The notes: a model not told the origin generated them from the letters alone. Positions 31,091 to 42,620 are shown, numbered from the stretch's first letter. The stretch is 64,000 bases of DNA from Gibbula magus (GCA_936450465.1 OW388300.1:18551266-18615265), one strand, 5' to 3'. Numbers and translations are program-made.

Positions 31091-32961
31091 AGGGAGGCCG
31101 AAATGTTATATGTTATATTGAATTCTAATCTGGAATTGGTTCAACAGACTAATATGTGAAAATGAGACCCAAAATAAAGGTAAACGGTTGTTGATTTTTT
31201 AAACTAGACCGCTTCAAACTTTGCAAAAATCATCGTCTGCTTTTCGACGGATAGCAACGAACGGGGTGGGGCTTAGAGAGTTGGGGTTAACCGGAAGTGA
31301 CGTACGAGAAGGGACGCGGTGTAAACATAAGCTTACTATTTACTATTGCAAACACTTGGGAATCGGTCAGTTAATCTGTTATATCCACGCTTTGCAATAA
31401 TGCCACATCACTGTTCTGCTGTAAACTGTTCGAGTAATGTTAGTTATCAAGTTCACTTTACAAATGTCCCAAAATATCGGTATATATATAACATATAATT
31501 GATATGAATAGTGAAAGACTGTGGACTCATAGACGTTCGTAGACATAGGATAAATCACTGCTAATGAGATATACGATGACAAAATGAAACCAAGATATGA
31601 TAATATGATAAAATAGAACAACAAACGTGAGATAAGCAGACTCCGGCGAAGCAGGCCCTACGGTAAGCCATCGACAATCAAAGCACATCACAACATCTTG
31701 ATTTTTTAACGTCGTTAATCTACCGACAACTTAATTTACTAATTTACATTACAACAATCAAAGCAACTCACCACATATTTTAAAACACCAAAAGAAGTTT
31801 GTTATCAACGATAATAATACGTCTACGAATCCACCTACGAAAACACCGCATCCCAATGTTACATTTTACGATTTAGTAATCAATTATTAACACGTTAAAA
31901 CATTCAGAATGAAATAGATAATAAACTAATGTTTTCAATAAAATGTGTGGTTAATCAAATCAAATGAACATCGTATTAAATTGACATTTCAGCAAGAGTG
32001 TCAATTAATGTAAGAAACTTACCTTATAAACGTATCCAAACGGACAGTATGAATATCCAATGCACATTAGGCACAAATTATAAACCTATAAATCCATCAA
32101 TGACAGTACTTGGAAACAAAAGATGGTCAAATACTAACCCTCTTACAGCAAAAGTCTTTTCACAAATGGCAAGATAGAAACCAAATAGTTATGATGATTT
32201 TACACTGAAATGAATTTCATTGGTACATATTTAATTCAATGAGACAAAACGCGTTCATGTTGTTACAAGCAGAAACTGGATTGGCGCCGACTAATCACTG
32301 CTATAGACAGATAATTGCGTAAGTATCACCTGCTTGTGATTACAGGTGTTTTGACACTCACCTATCTCACCACGGTCCGACATAGGCTTAATTGCTTTGT
32401 CTTCAGGATCAAAGCAAAAACACAGACCAGTAAAAAACATGTCATAGAGTGAAAATATATTTTGATAGCGATAGATAGAGCAGTATATGCGAGCAAAACT
32501 TCCGTCTTGGCCATGTGTTATGACAGCAGTCCCGCGGTTATTTGTTACAAACATACTGTAAATTAGCGCAAAATGCAATCAAATCAAGTAGGACCCGGTC
32601 AGTGTATCTATATGAAATCGCTAGTTGAATAGTTAGGTTATCCCTTGAGTGAAAATTTGGGTTGATTTGATGAAGATTTCTGTCTTATATGAGCAGTTAA
32701 AAAGTTGTGAAAACGCGTTAAATTATGATTAGCGGCCATAGTGAGACTCCTCCACGTACGTCACAGCACAATACGGTTCAGTGACCACTCCCCTCCCACT
32801 TTCATTCTGGTCACCGGGGCTTAATTAGGCGTTTTTTTTAAAAGCCGTATATAAGTAATTTATGGGTCGATTTCAGAAATGTAAAATGGAGCAATTGTCA
32901 AATTGAAACCCCTTTTCAACGAATCCGAAAGTGACCATATGTCATTTCATCTAACCTTTAA
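31087..32961 (+). mobile_element. TTAA-flanked Kolobok-like DNA transposon with THAP first exon
   Basis: Element 31091-32957 (1,867 bp) between TTAA duplications (31087-31090, 32958-32961). Its ends AGGGAGGCCGAAATG and, inverted, AGGTTAGATGAAATGACAT are imperfect TIRs. A promoter-like GC-rich segment (31260-31320) precedes a THAP-like exon. A second, reversed and truncated copy lies at 49459-50675, and end fragments at 26270 and 37994. The interior has no long ORF, so the transposase is mostly deleted. TTAA targets together with a THAP domain point to the Kolobok superfamily. Confidence 0.8.
31400..31480 (+). pseudogene. THAP-domain first exon of the Kolobok-like element
   Basis: MPHHCSAVNCSSN...VHFTNVPKYR: Met-Pro, C-x4-C and the F-x-x-(F/V)-P-K motif that opens THAP zinc fingers. 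It ends at TATCG|GTATAT, which looks like a splice donor; the rest of the C2CH finger would be in a later exon that I cannot find. In the second copy the donor GG is changed to GT-less TT and a stop appears early. Confidence 0.6.
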
Positions 32962-33795
32962 GACCTTCCCTTCTGTGGACGGCAGGACTAAGCTTCGTCC
33001 ACCTGAGCCATCGTGCTCAACCATCTTCATTCTGATAGGTATGAACCCCTCTACGACGTTCCCCTCCTCCCTCTCACCATCAAGGTCATTTTTCTTGTGG
33101 CCATGACCTCCGCAGCTCGGCTTTCTGAAATCCATGCGTTGCAAGCGGACCTTCTACGTTTTTAGGTCAGGGACGGGGGGTCAGCCTTACTTGGTTTAGC
33201 TCCCGACTTTGTCTGAAAAAACCAGGCAGCTGATGAGGCTGGCCGTACTTTCTCTATTCCCGCTCTGGACTCGTGACTCGCGAGAGATGGATCTCTCTCT
33301 CTCTGTCCGGTTAGGGCGTTGAGGATGTACGTGCAGTGTACCGGTAGGCTGAGAGATGGCAGGCGTCGTCTGTTCTTGCCTAACTTGCTGAGGAGCACCA
33401 AAGAGCTGGACAAGTGAGCGTTGGGTGTATACCTGAGGTCGGCAGTCATTGATGCGTACAGGGCCGCTGACCTGCCTGTTCCATCGCGTTCCAAACTGCA
33501 TGAGATCCGAGCAACATCGCTGTCTCAGACGTCATGCCGGGGTGTTTGTGGTGTTCTTCAGAGGTTTTCGCCCATCATTACTTACGATATTTCTCCACAG
33601 CAGATCTCAAAGGCATCTCTAGGCTGGGTCCACAGGTGTTCGCTCAGACGAAGGTGTCCCCCCGACCAGACCGAGAAGTGGGACAGTCCTCTTAGGAGGT
33701 TGTTCCCGCGTGTCTTACGATGCTCCTTGGAATTGACTTTGATTCGCATTGTTTGCTCTTTGTCTATTGTTTTGTTTCTTATACTTCGCTTTTAA
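32958..33795 (+). pseudogene. DIRS-type element 1: tyrosine recombinase catalytic domain remnant
   Basis: Resumes in phase after the TTAA site with TFPSVDGRTKLRPPEPS, then DVPLLPLTIKVIFLVAMTSA followed by ARLSEIHAL (first catalytic Arg region). After a stop (about 33163) and frameshifts come LRMYVQCTGRLRDG, VIDAYRAADLPVPSRSK and LHEIRATSLS (H-x-x-R box). The catalytic Tyr segment is not recognisable, so the enzyme is dead. Confidence 0.82.
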
Positions 33796-33959
33796 CCAGT
33801 GTGTTAATCAGAAGTTGAGAGGCTGGGTTGTCTCATCGATCACTTAGCAATAGAGATGGTGTCTCCCGGGCTGTACCTTGTCCTCACCACAGGGTGGATG
33901 ACTCGTAGGTTAGCTTACACTCAGGGCTTGTTGCTTGTCTCGTCTCTAGCACATATCTA

Positions 33960-34330
33960 CTGACCCGCCTCCGTGCAGTGGGATTCTAGGCATAGTAGGT
34001 CTACTCAACAGAGAGTTATTTAAATAATAGTACGTTTTTCATTAAACGTAATTATGTATACTTACCTGTTGACAAGACCTTCGCGCTAGGCCCGCCCATC
34101 CTCCCCGCTTGGTCTGTCTTGGTTTTTTGGGCCTGTTTTGAGAGTGGAGATTTCCGGGTGTGACGTCACGAGACCTTGCGACTTACCGCCTTTGGGAGAG
34201 GGATTTTACGCATCCCCTACTCCACTGTTTAAGTTTCGTCTGTGTTAACGTTGAAATATCATACAGAGAGAGGAGGAAGGCATAGTAGGTCTAGTCAACA
34301 GGTAAGTATAAATAATAACGTTTAATCAAA
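33960..34330 (+). repeat. DIRS-type element 1, right terminal repeat complex
   Basis: Contains an inverted copy of the left inner repeat (34019-34078: AAACGTAATTATGTATACTT, CCTGTTGAC) followed by a direct copy of the left terminal repeat (34088-34330: GCCCGCCCATCCTCCCCGCT, TTTTACGCATCCCCTACTCC, GTCAACAGGTAAGTATAAAT). It marks the right end of the element. Confidence 0.8.
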
Positions 34331-34672
34331 GACCTACTATTTTCCACTATTCAATAAACATTCTTATATTATGTGAAAGACATGACACAGACACAAAGAT
34401 AATTAATTTTAACACACCTTTTGTACTAAGATTGTATATGTTTGATATGATGTGAATACAAAATTACATACATAAAAATGCATATATTGTAAATTACCCA
34501 GATTATTTGAATTCAAACTTCATATTGATTTCTCTCTCTGAATTTTTCTACACAGTGTTTAAAAGTGGATGGGTCCAGGTCGATCATGATCTATTTCACA
34601 TCAATATTAAGTCACCTTGTGTAATTTATATACATAGAACATGTCATGTATGAACAGATTTAACAACAACTG
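34331..34672. other. Spacer, no gene recognised
   Basis: AT-rich, no recognisable feature. Confidence 0.5.
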
Positions 34673-35800
34673 CAGTGGAACACCTATATATTGTGGTACC
34701 TGAGGGATAAGTTTTATACCATGTTACAAGTGAACAGTGACACCAACCTTGGTCACATCGACTAATTTTATTATCAAAGTCACACAGTTCACTAAAAATC
34801 GTACATTGCAACCAAATACAACATTGAGTTGATGATATCAGATGGAGATTATGCCAACAAATGTAAATAAATATGAGGCTTATATGGTCTAGTCAGTCGA
34901 TATACTTATGTTAAGCAAATTAAACCCGAGTTGACAAGCGACAGTAGATAGGTTTCATATTAAATACTAAATTTTACGCATTTTTCATAATGATCAAATA
35001 AATGTATCATGTTATTATTTAATTATAATTGTGTAATAAAAAGGCAATAATCTAAATCTTATATCTTCACCGTTTATGATAATGACACCGACATATGAGG
35101 TTAAATACTCCACTTTCATGTCAACTTATCAACGAGATGTCGCCATTGAATAACTACGCATCTTTCTAAAGGTATGTATAAGTAAGATAATCTTTTAATA
35201 AAACCGATTTCTTTATTATTTCTTAAATATTAAAATTCAGTATCTATATCTCAACCAAATTTTTACTTTTATACTTGCCACCCTTCATGAAATGATCAAG
35301 ACCATTCTCTGTCTATTAACATGGCAGGATGTTTACTTAACGACCATGTGAGTTACTCTTACAGACTGCAATGATTTTCAAGATTAAGGCTTTATAAGTT
35401 CATATATGGTTTCTAATATAAACATCAGACATAAACTTTCTTCCTAGCTTTTCCATATCGAGATTTCTTATACTTGATGTGAAAATTACAACAACGACAC
35501 TCTGTCACAATTTATTCACCGGTACCCTTTTCTGTCACATGTACTGTATGCTTTTGTTACTGACATAGAACATAAGTAAATGTTATTTTATTGGAATTGT
35601 CCTTCTCTGTCATATGCATGCCTTTATCAGAGAAACAGGAAATAAATAGCCTATATATTATTTTATATTGAACCTTAAATGATGTCAGATTTATCAACTG
35701 TAGTGCTGAATGTTTTATGTGTACTCATTATTTTGGGGGACATATGGCCATACTGTATCGCGAAACCGGTAGTAGTTCGCGGTTTATCAGGGTTCCACTG
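34673..35800. mobile_element. Possible pogo/Tigger-like element
   Basis: Left end CAGTGGAACACCTATAT; right end, inverted, CAGTGGAACCCTGATAAACC. CAGTGGAACC is the typical pogo/Tigger terminus, and TA follows on the right (35801). The roughly 1.1-kb interior has no ORF. The left TA is not preserved, so this is tentative. Confidence 0.5.
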
Positions 35801-35856
35801 TATGCATAATCTAAAACCTCAAAGACTAACACAATGTTAGTGTGACATGATGCTAC

Positions 35857-36354
35857 TTAGTTGAAAGGTATTAATTTCGAGTACTCGAGTCCGAGTCGAG
35901 TCTGACCCCTCGAGTACTCGAGTCCAATTTGTTTGGACCCGTGGAAGCCTTTGTGAGGTTTGTCACGTAGGCGTTGAGGAGGGATCACTTTTGTCTTCAA
36001 AAAACAGTACGGCGATTGCTCGATACTGTGATAAAAAATCGGGAAAACATGTCCACTTTTCACATACTCGTAGGCATTTAATGATTTGTAAGCTTTCAAA
36101 CTATCGTGAGTGAATTGCCCAGGCGTATCAACGAGATAGAAGTATATATCCGTGAAAGTAATGTCCGGCCATAATGACGGATCATCAAGCCATCCACTCT
36201 GTAAATTGTATGGATCGGGCAAAATACACGTGTCAGACCGATACCTGAACTTGTTAATACACCTCTCCCGAGCTTCAACTGTTAAATTTTGCACATAATC
36301 GGACAATTGATTGGATTTCATGGGAGAGCACTTCGCTTTGTTATTGACGCCCAT
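35857..36354 (-). CDS. N-terminal exon of a YqaJ-nuclease-like gene (fragment)
   Basis: An ATG in good context (ACAATGG, 36352-36354) opens a 165-codon frame. Recognisable are ERCINKFRYR...LPDPYNL, DDPSLWPDITFTDIYFYLVD, and LKAYKSLNAYEYVKSGHV, ending KVIPPQRLRDKPHKG. This 'DPY.L...W..D....P.(I/V)TY.DI..YL......(Y/F)T...LKAYKSL.AY..F.SG' order is the N-terminus of multicopy invertebrate YqaJ/SWIM proteins. After KPHKGFH the frame runs into CTCGAGTACTCGAG repeats, probably an insertion, so the exon is truncated. No SWIM or YqaJ core follows. It may belong to the same broken gene as 29614-29969. Confidence 0.7.
   Translation of the reverse strand: MGVNNKAKCSPMKSNQLSDYVQNLTVEARERCINKFRYRSDTCILPDPYNLQSGWLDDPSLWPDITFTDIYFYLVDTPGQFTHDSLKAYKSLNAYEYVKSGHVFPIFYHSIEQSPYCFLKTKVIPPQRLRDKPHKGFHGSKQIGLEYSRGQTRLGLEYSKLIPFN
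35878..35930. repeat. CTCGAGTACTCGAG palindromic repeats
   Basis: GAGTACTCGAGTCCGAGTCGAG and a nearby partner sit at the 3' edge of the YqaJ-like exon. Such strings are common at hAT-type MITE ends. The full element is not delimited. Confidence 0.5.
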
Positions 36355-36760
36355 TGTAAGTTCCCGCCGCGTTGCCTCCCAGTGGAAAATTTCACGTGAT
36401 TTGTGACGTTATGCTTGTAAACAGTTGGCAGTCGCTATAACAACAAGGTAATCAAGTCCTAAAAATAATATGTTTGTGATCATGTTTGCATCAATGCACA
36501 GGGAATTATGGCACAGGCATTGTCATCAAAAGGGAGGGCGTTCAGGTAAAATCGATATGATGAATGGTTTTCCAAGAAAATGCAAATTTCAACTACAGCT
36601 CGATTTCATGGAAACGTGTTCCATTGATTCATACCCACGTGACCCATGCCACTGATAAGGCGAGCCGAGCCGGGCAGACTGACGGCAGTAGGAGCTTATA
36701 CAAGCGGTTTACAGCGGAGCTGATTTCCCGGTGACGGTCGTATACAGGTAAGTAAATATT
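36355..36760. promoter_or_regulatory. Possible bidirectional promoter with plus-strand splice donor
   Basis: GC-richer than its surroundings: TCCCGCCGCGTTGCCTCCCA and CACGTGATTTGTGACGTTA lie just upstream of the minus-strand ATG. On the plus strand a GC-rich stretch (GAGCCGAGCCGGGCAGAC, 36661 on) ends in CGTATACAG|GTAAGTAA near 36750, a good donor consensus for a non-coding first exon. No plus-strand coding exon was recognised downstream. Confidence 0.35.
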
Positions 36761-37993
36761 TTTTAAAGTCAATACTTGTAAGTCATGCTGAAAAGAAGGG
36801 AAGGCTAAATATCCCCGATATTAGGGGATCCGGGGCAAAGCGCCCCCTTAACTTTGCAAGGCATTTTTTTTAAACTTTACAGTTTTCAGTTTGGAATCTT
36901 TAGAACTTCGGGAGAACTTAGTTTTGGAGTGTGAAATCAACACTCTCTTTTACTTCTGGTCACCATCGTTAGAAGGAAAAACAATTTTTTTCGAACACGG
37001 GCCACTTTGCCCCGTGGTGCGGGGCAAAGTGACCCATGGTGGGCGCTTTCCCCTAATGTGGGTTGAAACGACGTTAACGTTCTTTGAAACGGTAAACACG
37101 AATACGGTCTTGATATACAGAATACCATCAAGTCAATTGCTTTTTAGTTCTACCCCAGAAACAGAACCAACTTTTGGATGAACGGATTATAGGCCTTTAT
37201 GCCGAGAACAAAAAAAAAAGAAAAAGTTTATATAAAACAAATTCTGACGTGCAAAAGAAACGTCCAGACATTTTAAAAAGAGCAGAAAATGAAATATTGA
37301 TGTCGTAGAAAGTACATTGTGAATGCATTTGATAGACACATGTTTTGTAAGGTAATACTCACAATATCAACCTTCAGAGTATGATACTTTTATTTATTCA
37401 GAATGTTTATATTGCACATGGTGTGTTATAAAAGCTTTTTCGAAATGTTTTTTAGCTACAACATTTGCTTTTAAGTTTAAAAAAATAAAAAGTAGATATT
37501 TAAGTACTAAAAGTGTTTTCAACATAAATATTTTCTTGGATTTCAATTTGTTGACGCATCATTACTGTAGGACGTCACAAAACAAGCCAAAATTGCTTTT
37601 GACTCTTCTATCTCGTCTAATATTAAGGAGATTCCAAAAAAAATCTTTAAACGTTTTTTTCTCATAAATATGAAGAGATAATTTTTAAAAATTCATATAA
37701 AGTATTAATGTGTTTTAAAGACGTTGTTTCAGTCGTATTTATCGCCCGTGAATTGAAATATGTTGCATTTTGCACATGAATATATTTGGGGACATCTTAT
37801 GTTCCAGTGAACGGCAACCACACTTGTCAAAACGTAACAAAACATAAAAGTAACAAATTTGTAGGAAACACATTTCCAAGTGCAAACGTTCAAATACCCT
37901 TTGAAGGTCTGATAAAACAAAGAATGACCTATAGTTAGGATCCTAACAATTGTCCATGTTCAGAAACATGTAAAATCAAATCATCTTTCTATC

Positions 37994-38315
37994 TTAAAGG
38001 ATAGATGAAATGACATATGGTCAAAATCGGATTCATTAAAATGGGATGTCAATTTGACAATTGCTCGATTTTAAATTTCTAAAATCGGTCCATAAATTAC
38101 TTAAATACGGCTTTATTAAAAAACGCCTTATTTAGCCCCGGCGACCAGAATGAAAGTCTGCGGGGGTGTGGCCCCTGAAGGGATGACTTCTGTGACGTAT
38201 CAGGAAGAATCTGATTTTCGGCGATAGACATAATTCAACGTAATTTCGCAACATTTTGATTGTTAATTTCACAAATATATCAAATGTTTAGATATCCAAC
38301 TAGGTAATTCCGCAG
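37994..38315 (+). mobile_element. End fragment of the THAP/TTAA element inside family K
   Basis: TTAA at 37994-37997, then AGGATAGATGAAATGACATA and about 300 bp matching the right end of 31091-32957 and the fragment at 26270 (GACAATTGCTCGATTTT, TTTAGCCCCGGCGACCAGAATG). The other end was not found. Confidence 0.75.
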
Positions 38316-39526
38316 ATGACAATTACACAATTATTACATAAACATGTCGGAGATGTAATACACCTCATAAATTCATTTAGAGGCAGTGATAATCATCATT
38401 AATTAATTAACGTGACTTGGCGGAGTAGCTGTCTAGCCGTCGCCTTCTGTCGCTTATCACAGTCACGCCTCAGTGAGCATTTACAAAATGAATCGTCCAA
38501 CTTTTTGCGCTAGTGTTAAAATGAATTACTTTTATAAAAATGGGCATCATTCAGAGTTGTTGTGTTAAGTTAGTGTTGTTTTCTTTAAAAAATGGAATGT
38601 TAATAGATTAAAAAAAGGGATTTATGTAATTTGTATAAGTTTAATTGTGTCAACCTTATATGATTAAAATACAATATCTCAGAAAATAGGTCCGTGATAT
38701 ATATCTTAAAGAGTCTTCAGAAGTACATTTTCATATTTGAATTGTTTAATTGTTTTCATATTTGAATTTTTTTTAATTTGTTTCTATTCTTGAACAGGAC
38801 TTTTGAAGTTATTTCTGCAGAATCCATTGTCTGTATTGTATTTTAATCATATAAGGTTGACACAATTAAACTTATACAAATTACATAAATCAAACAAACG
38901 CGCCCTGACGGTTTTTGAGACATTACTACAATAAATGTCATTTTGCAGAAAAAGGTCCGTAACATGCACTTTTCCTCTGTGAATTTAAAAAAATACATAT
39001 TCAGCTTGCACCATGTCAAGTAATAAAACTTTTTCATTTATTTTGATTATTGGTGGAAAGAGTGGCCTTTAAAGGGTATTAACCTGATACTGATAAGCTT
39101 ATTCTGACGATACATTTGAAGGCCCAACATAACATTAACTGCATTGGGCCTTTGCCCCAAAGCATATACCTTTTTAAAATGGAAATAGAAGAAATAAGAC
39201 CGGACACCAAGTGCATACAAACATGAAAATTGTAAGCTTAGATAATCTGTTTTCACCTAGAAAGTGATTATTTAGCTCCGGTGATAGAAAATGTGTCTAT
39301 CAATTATGATATTTTCTCCCGAGTTTTACATGAAAACTTTCAATATAAAAATTTTCGCCCTCCTATCGATTTGCCGCTGACTGCTCATGACGTCATCAAC
39401 TTATACGTTGCTTTACGTCATCTGTGATGGGTAGATAGAAACTGATAGTGTCATCGGCTGTTGATTCTAAAAATAAACCGTTTGGTCACATTGCCCCGGG
39501 GGCGCGCTTTGCCCCGGTCTCCCCTA
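38316..39526. other. Interior of family K, no gene recognised
   Basis: AT-rich. TATGATTAAAATACAAT near 38660 has an inverted partner near 38838-38880 (TTTTAATCATATAAGGTTGACACAATTAAACTTATACAAATTACATAAATC), so 38610-38890 is a large hairpin-like inverted repeat with arms of about 50 bp. Confidence 0.6.
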
Positions 39527-39539
39527 TATACCATACTAA

Positions 39540-39967
39540 CCGCGAGGGGTCGATTCCAGTCAAGTCTTTTATTCGCATGAAGGCCATCGGCAAAACAAAC
39601 AAACAAGGATACATATAAACAGCAGTAGATACATAGCATTTAAATATATAATAATATATCGGTTAACAAATAGGACATGATTAAACACACAGTAACTATT
39701 AAGATGATTATGTCTTAATTCAAAACTTAGACATAAATATCGGCATACATTTTTCAATAACTTTACAGACATAGAGGACATTTATTGATTAGATTTATAG
39801 GTTGATGGAGTATCATAATACAAATGTGGTATATAATGGGTTCTTAGATTGTGATAAAATTCCCATTTCAATATAAAAAGGAACTCATCTTCGATTTCTG
39901 TATTACACATAGGGCATATAGGTTGTTGATAGTCAATTCCTAGCCACCGCCCCTCTTTCAAATTCAA
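39540..39967 (-). pseudogene. LINE ORF2 C-terminal fragment
   Basis: The minus frame reads GRWLGIDYQQPICPMCNTEI and EDEFLFILKWEFYHNLRTHY, then PSTYKSNQ. This is the cysteine-containing tail of non-LTR ORF2 proteins ('R.C..C....EDE.HF...C..Y..LR..Y'); the third Cys is replaced. The 3' end (ATGCGAATAAAAGAC) carries a poly(A)-signal-like AATAAA near 39568. Confidence 0.78.
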
Positions 39968-40998
39968 CTTGAAAACAGCCGCTCAATCCGGCGACCAGAA
40001 GTTAGCAGCAGCTTCGTTTTTAAATCTTAGTTATTCGAAGAACGAAGAACTAGACAGAAGAAAAATCGTTAGTTCTTCGTTCTTCGAAGAACGAAGAAAC
40101 GAAGAACTAAACAAAATACACAATCTTAGATCTTAGTTCTTCAAAGAACGAAGATCTGGAAAATATGGACAATTTTAGTTCTTCGTTCTTCGTTCTTCGT
40201 TGTAATTCAATTACTTCACTTTGCCTACAACCGACTGGATGAGGGTCGCCCGATCTCGAGATAGAGCTGCCTTGTCTTTATGTCTTTAATAAACAAAGAA
40301 CACTTTACAATAAAAAGTATGTCAGGAGACACAGTCTGAATCGACAGTAATGTTTCATTTTTCGAACTAGAAAACTGGAATATCTGACAATGCAGTTATA
40401 ACACACTTAGTTTATTTTACCTACACCACTGTGAGATAGTCGGATAAACAGAACAAATCAAACATCAGTCAGTAAACAAACTCTGGCTGATTTATTCCTG
40501 TATTTCATCATTTTTCGAATAAACGAAGAATTAGAAAACTCGGATGAACTAAAATATCCCAGTTTTGTAGAAGAATGAAAATTGGACAGTATTATTTTTC
40601 TTTACCTACACCAATGTAAGATGATCGACCATCGGATATTTGAACGCCATTTAGAACCCTGCCTTTTGCCCATTTACTTGAATCCCTAATAAAGTTGTTC
40701 GTTCTTCGAAGAACGAAGAACTAGACAGTATGGAATAGTTTAGTTCTTCGTTCTCCGTTCCTCATTCTTTGTTATAATTCACTTTCATTATTCTTCCTGC
40801 ACTATTGTAAGGTGGTCGGACAATCAGGGGATATGTTAACTTCAGTCCGTTACTAAACTTTAGCTGATATATTCCTGCTTTGTTCTTCATTTTCGATGAA
40901 CGAAGAACTAGAAAACTGGTATGTTTTAGTTCTTCGTTCTTCGAAGAACGAAGAACTTAACAGTATGGTATATTTAAGTTCTTCGTTCTTCATTTTTT

Positions 40999-42110
40999 AT
41001 CCCACCGGTATGTAATACCGTGGAATATAGTCATCGCCCCGTCCGTCTGTCCGTCCGTCCGTCCGTCCGTCTGTCCGTCCGTAATCATTTCGTTTCTGGA
41101 GCAGAACTCTAAAACCGTTCATGATATCTTTCTGAAACTTTCCATGTGTATTACCCACCAACTGAAGTGGTGCCTTTTGATATTTTCAGATTTCTGAAAT
41201 TTTTTTTTTTTCGTTTCCATAGAAACTTGTTTAATTTGGACTTTGTTCAGAGACAGTTTCGTTTCCGGAGCATAGCTCCAAAACCGTTCATCATATCTTC
41301 CTGAAACTTTGCATGTGTATTACCCATTAACTGAAGTGGTGCCTTTTGATATTTTCAGATTTCTGAAAATTTTATTTTTTTCGATTCCATAGAAACTTGT
41401 TGAATTTGGACTTTGTTCAGAGACAGGTTCAATTCTGGAGCACAGCTCCAAAACCATTCATCATATCTTCCTGATACTTTGCATGAGTATTACCCATTAA
41501 CTGAAGTGGTGCCTTTTGATATTTTCAGATTTCTGAAAAAAATGTTTTTTTTTCGTTTCCATAGAAACTTGTTGAATTTGGACTTTGTTCAGAGACAGGT
41601 TCAATTCCGGAGCACAGCTCCAAATCCATTCATCATATCTTCCTGATACTTTGCATGTGTATTACCCATTAACTGAAGTGGACGACTGGTGCCTTTTGAT
41701 ATTTCAGATTTCTGAAAATTTTATTTTTTACCGTTTCCATAGAAACTTGGTGAATTTGGACTTTGTTCAGAGACAGGGTCATTTCCGGAGCACAGCTCCA
41801 AAACCGTTCATCATATCTTCCTGAAACTTTGCATGTGTATTACCCACTAAGTGAAGTGGTGCCTTTTGATATTTTCAGATTTGTTCTGAATTTTTTTCTT
41901 TTTCTGTTTCCATAGAAACATGAGAGGGATGTTGGTTGTTGTTGATTTTGACTGCTTCTGGAGCAGAAGTCTAAAACCCTTAACATACCTGAAACTCAGC
42001 ATCTGTAATACCCACTAACTGAAGAACGGTAGTAGATACACAAGTATCTATCAAAGATGTGTTTTACAAATTTTGTGGAACCCGTGGGATATGTCATCTT
42101 CTGATGACTC
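40999..42110 (+). mobile_element. Pearl-like tandem-core element, family H
   Basis: 5' end ATCCCACCGGTATGTAATAC, a (TCCG)n tract (41038-41084), six tandem monomers of about 168-177 bp (each with CGGAGCACAGCTCCAAAACC, ATCATATCTTCCTGA, TGCATGTGTATTACCC, GAAGTGGTGCCTTTTGATAT, TCCATAGAAACTTG), and a 3' end AACCCGTGGGAT followed by hairpin GTCATC-TTCT-GATGAC. It has the same architecture as family G (short inverted ends, TCCG tract, tandem core, terminal hairpin) with unrelated sequence. Confidence 0.85.
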
Positions 42111-42410
42111 TTGTTTTATAATACCCTTTCATTATTTAACCTGCACTATTGTAAGGTGGTCGGACAATCAGTGGATATGTTAATTTCAGTCAGTCAATAA
42201 ACTAGGGGTGATATATTCCTGCTTTGTTCTTCATATTCGAAGAACGAAGAACTAGAAAAACTGGGATATTTTAGTTATTCGAAGAACGAAGAACTAAACG
42301 GTACGGTATAATTTAATTCTTGTTTCTTCGTTTACTCTACTTTACAGACACCAGTGTAAGGTGTCGGACAATCAGGGGATATTAAAACTTGAGTCAGTAA
42401 ATAAAATAAA

Positions 42411-42620
42411 TTAAATGATACACTCAACTGGGTATCACGCAAACACAGCATATCAAATACTATGATTTTCATTAGTATGAGTTACATGTACTTTACATTG
42501 CTTCACCTTCAGCACAACTAGAAAGAGCTGCATTAGATACATTCTGAATATAACTCACGCATTCATATATAATAAAGTAAACTTAGTAAACTATAAGTCA
42601 TACTACATATATACGTTATA
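42411..42620. other. Unassigned segment within the foldback
   Basis: AT-rich, between the left foldback arm and family G copies; no feature recognised. Confidence 0.4.

Larger units (their letters stand above)
36822..39526. mobile_element. TA-flanked DNA element with GGGGCAAAG inverted ends (family K)
   Basis: Left end TAGGGGATCCGGGGCAAAGCG; right end, inverted, TAGGGGAGACCGGGGCAAAG. The TIRs of about 35 bp are imperfect and flanked by TA. Extra GGGGCAAAGTGACC-type motifs occur inside (36997-37050). The 2.7-kb interior holds a family L repeat (from 37247) and an end fragment of the THAP element, but no transposase ORF. Confidence 0.6.

Noticed and set aside
36891..37181. 96-codon plus-strand ORF and 64-codon antisense ORF
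   Set aside because: They fall within the inverted GGGGCAAAG motifs of family K and show no domain.
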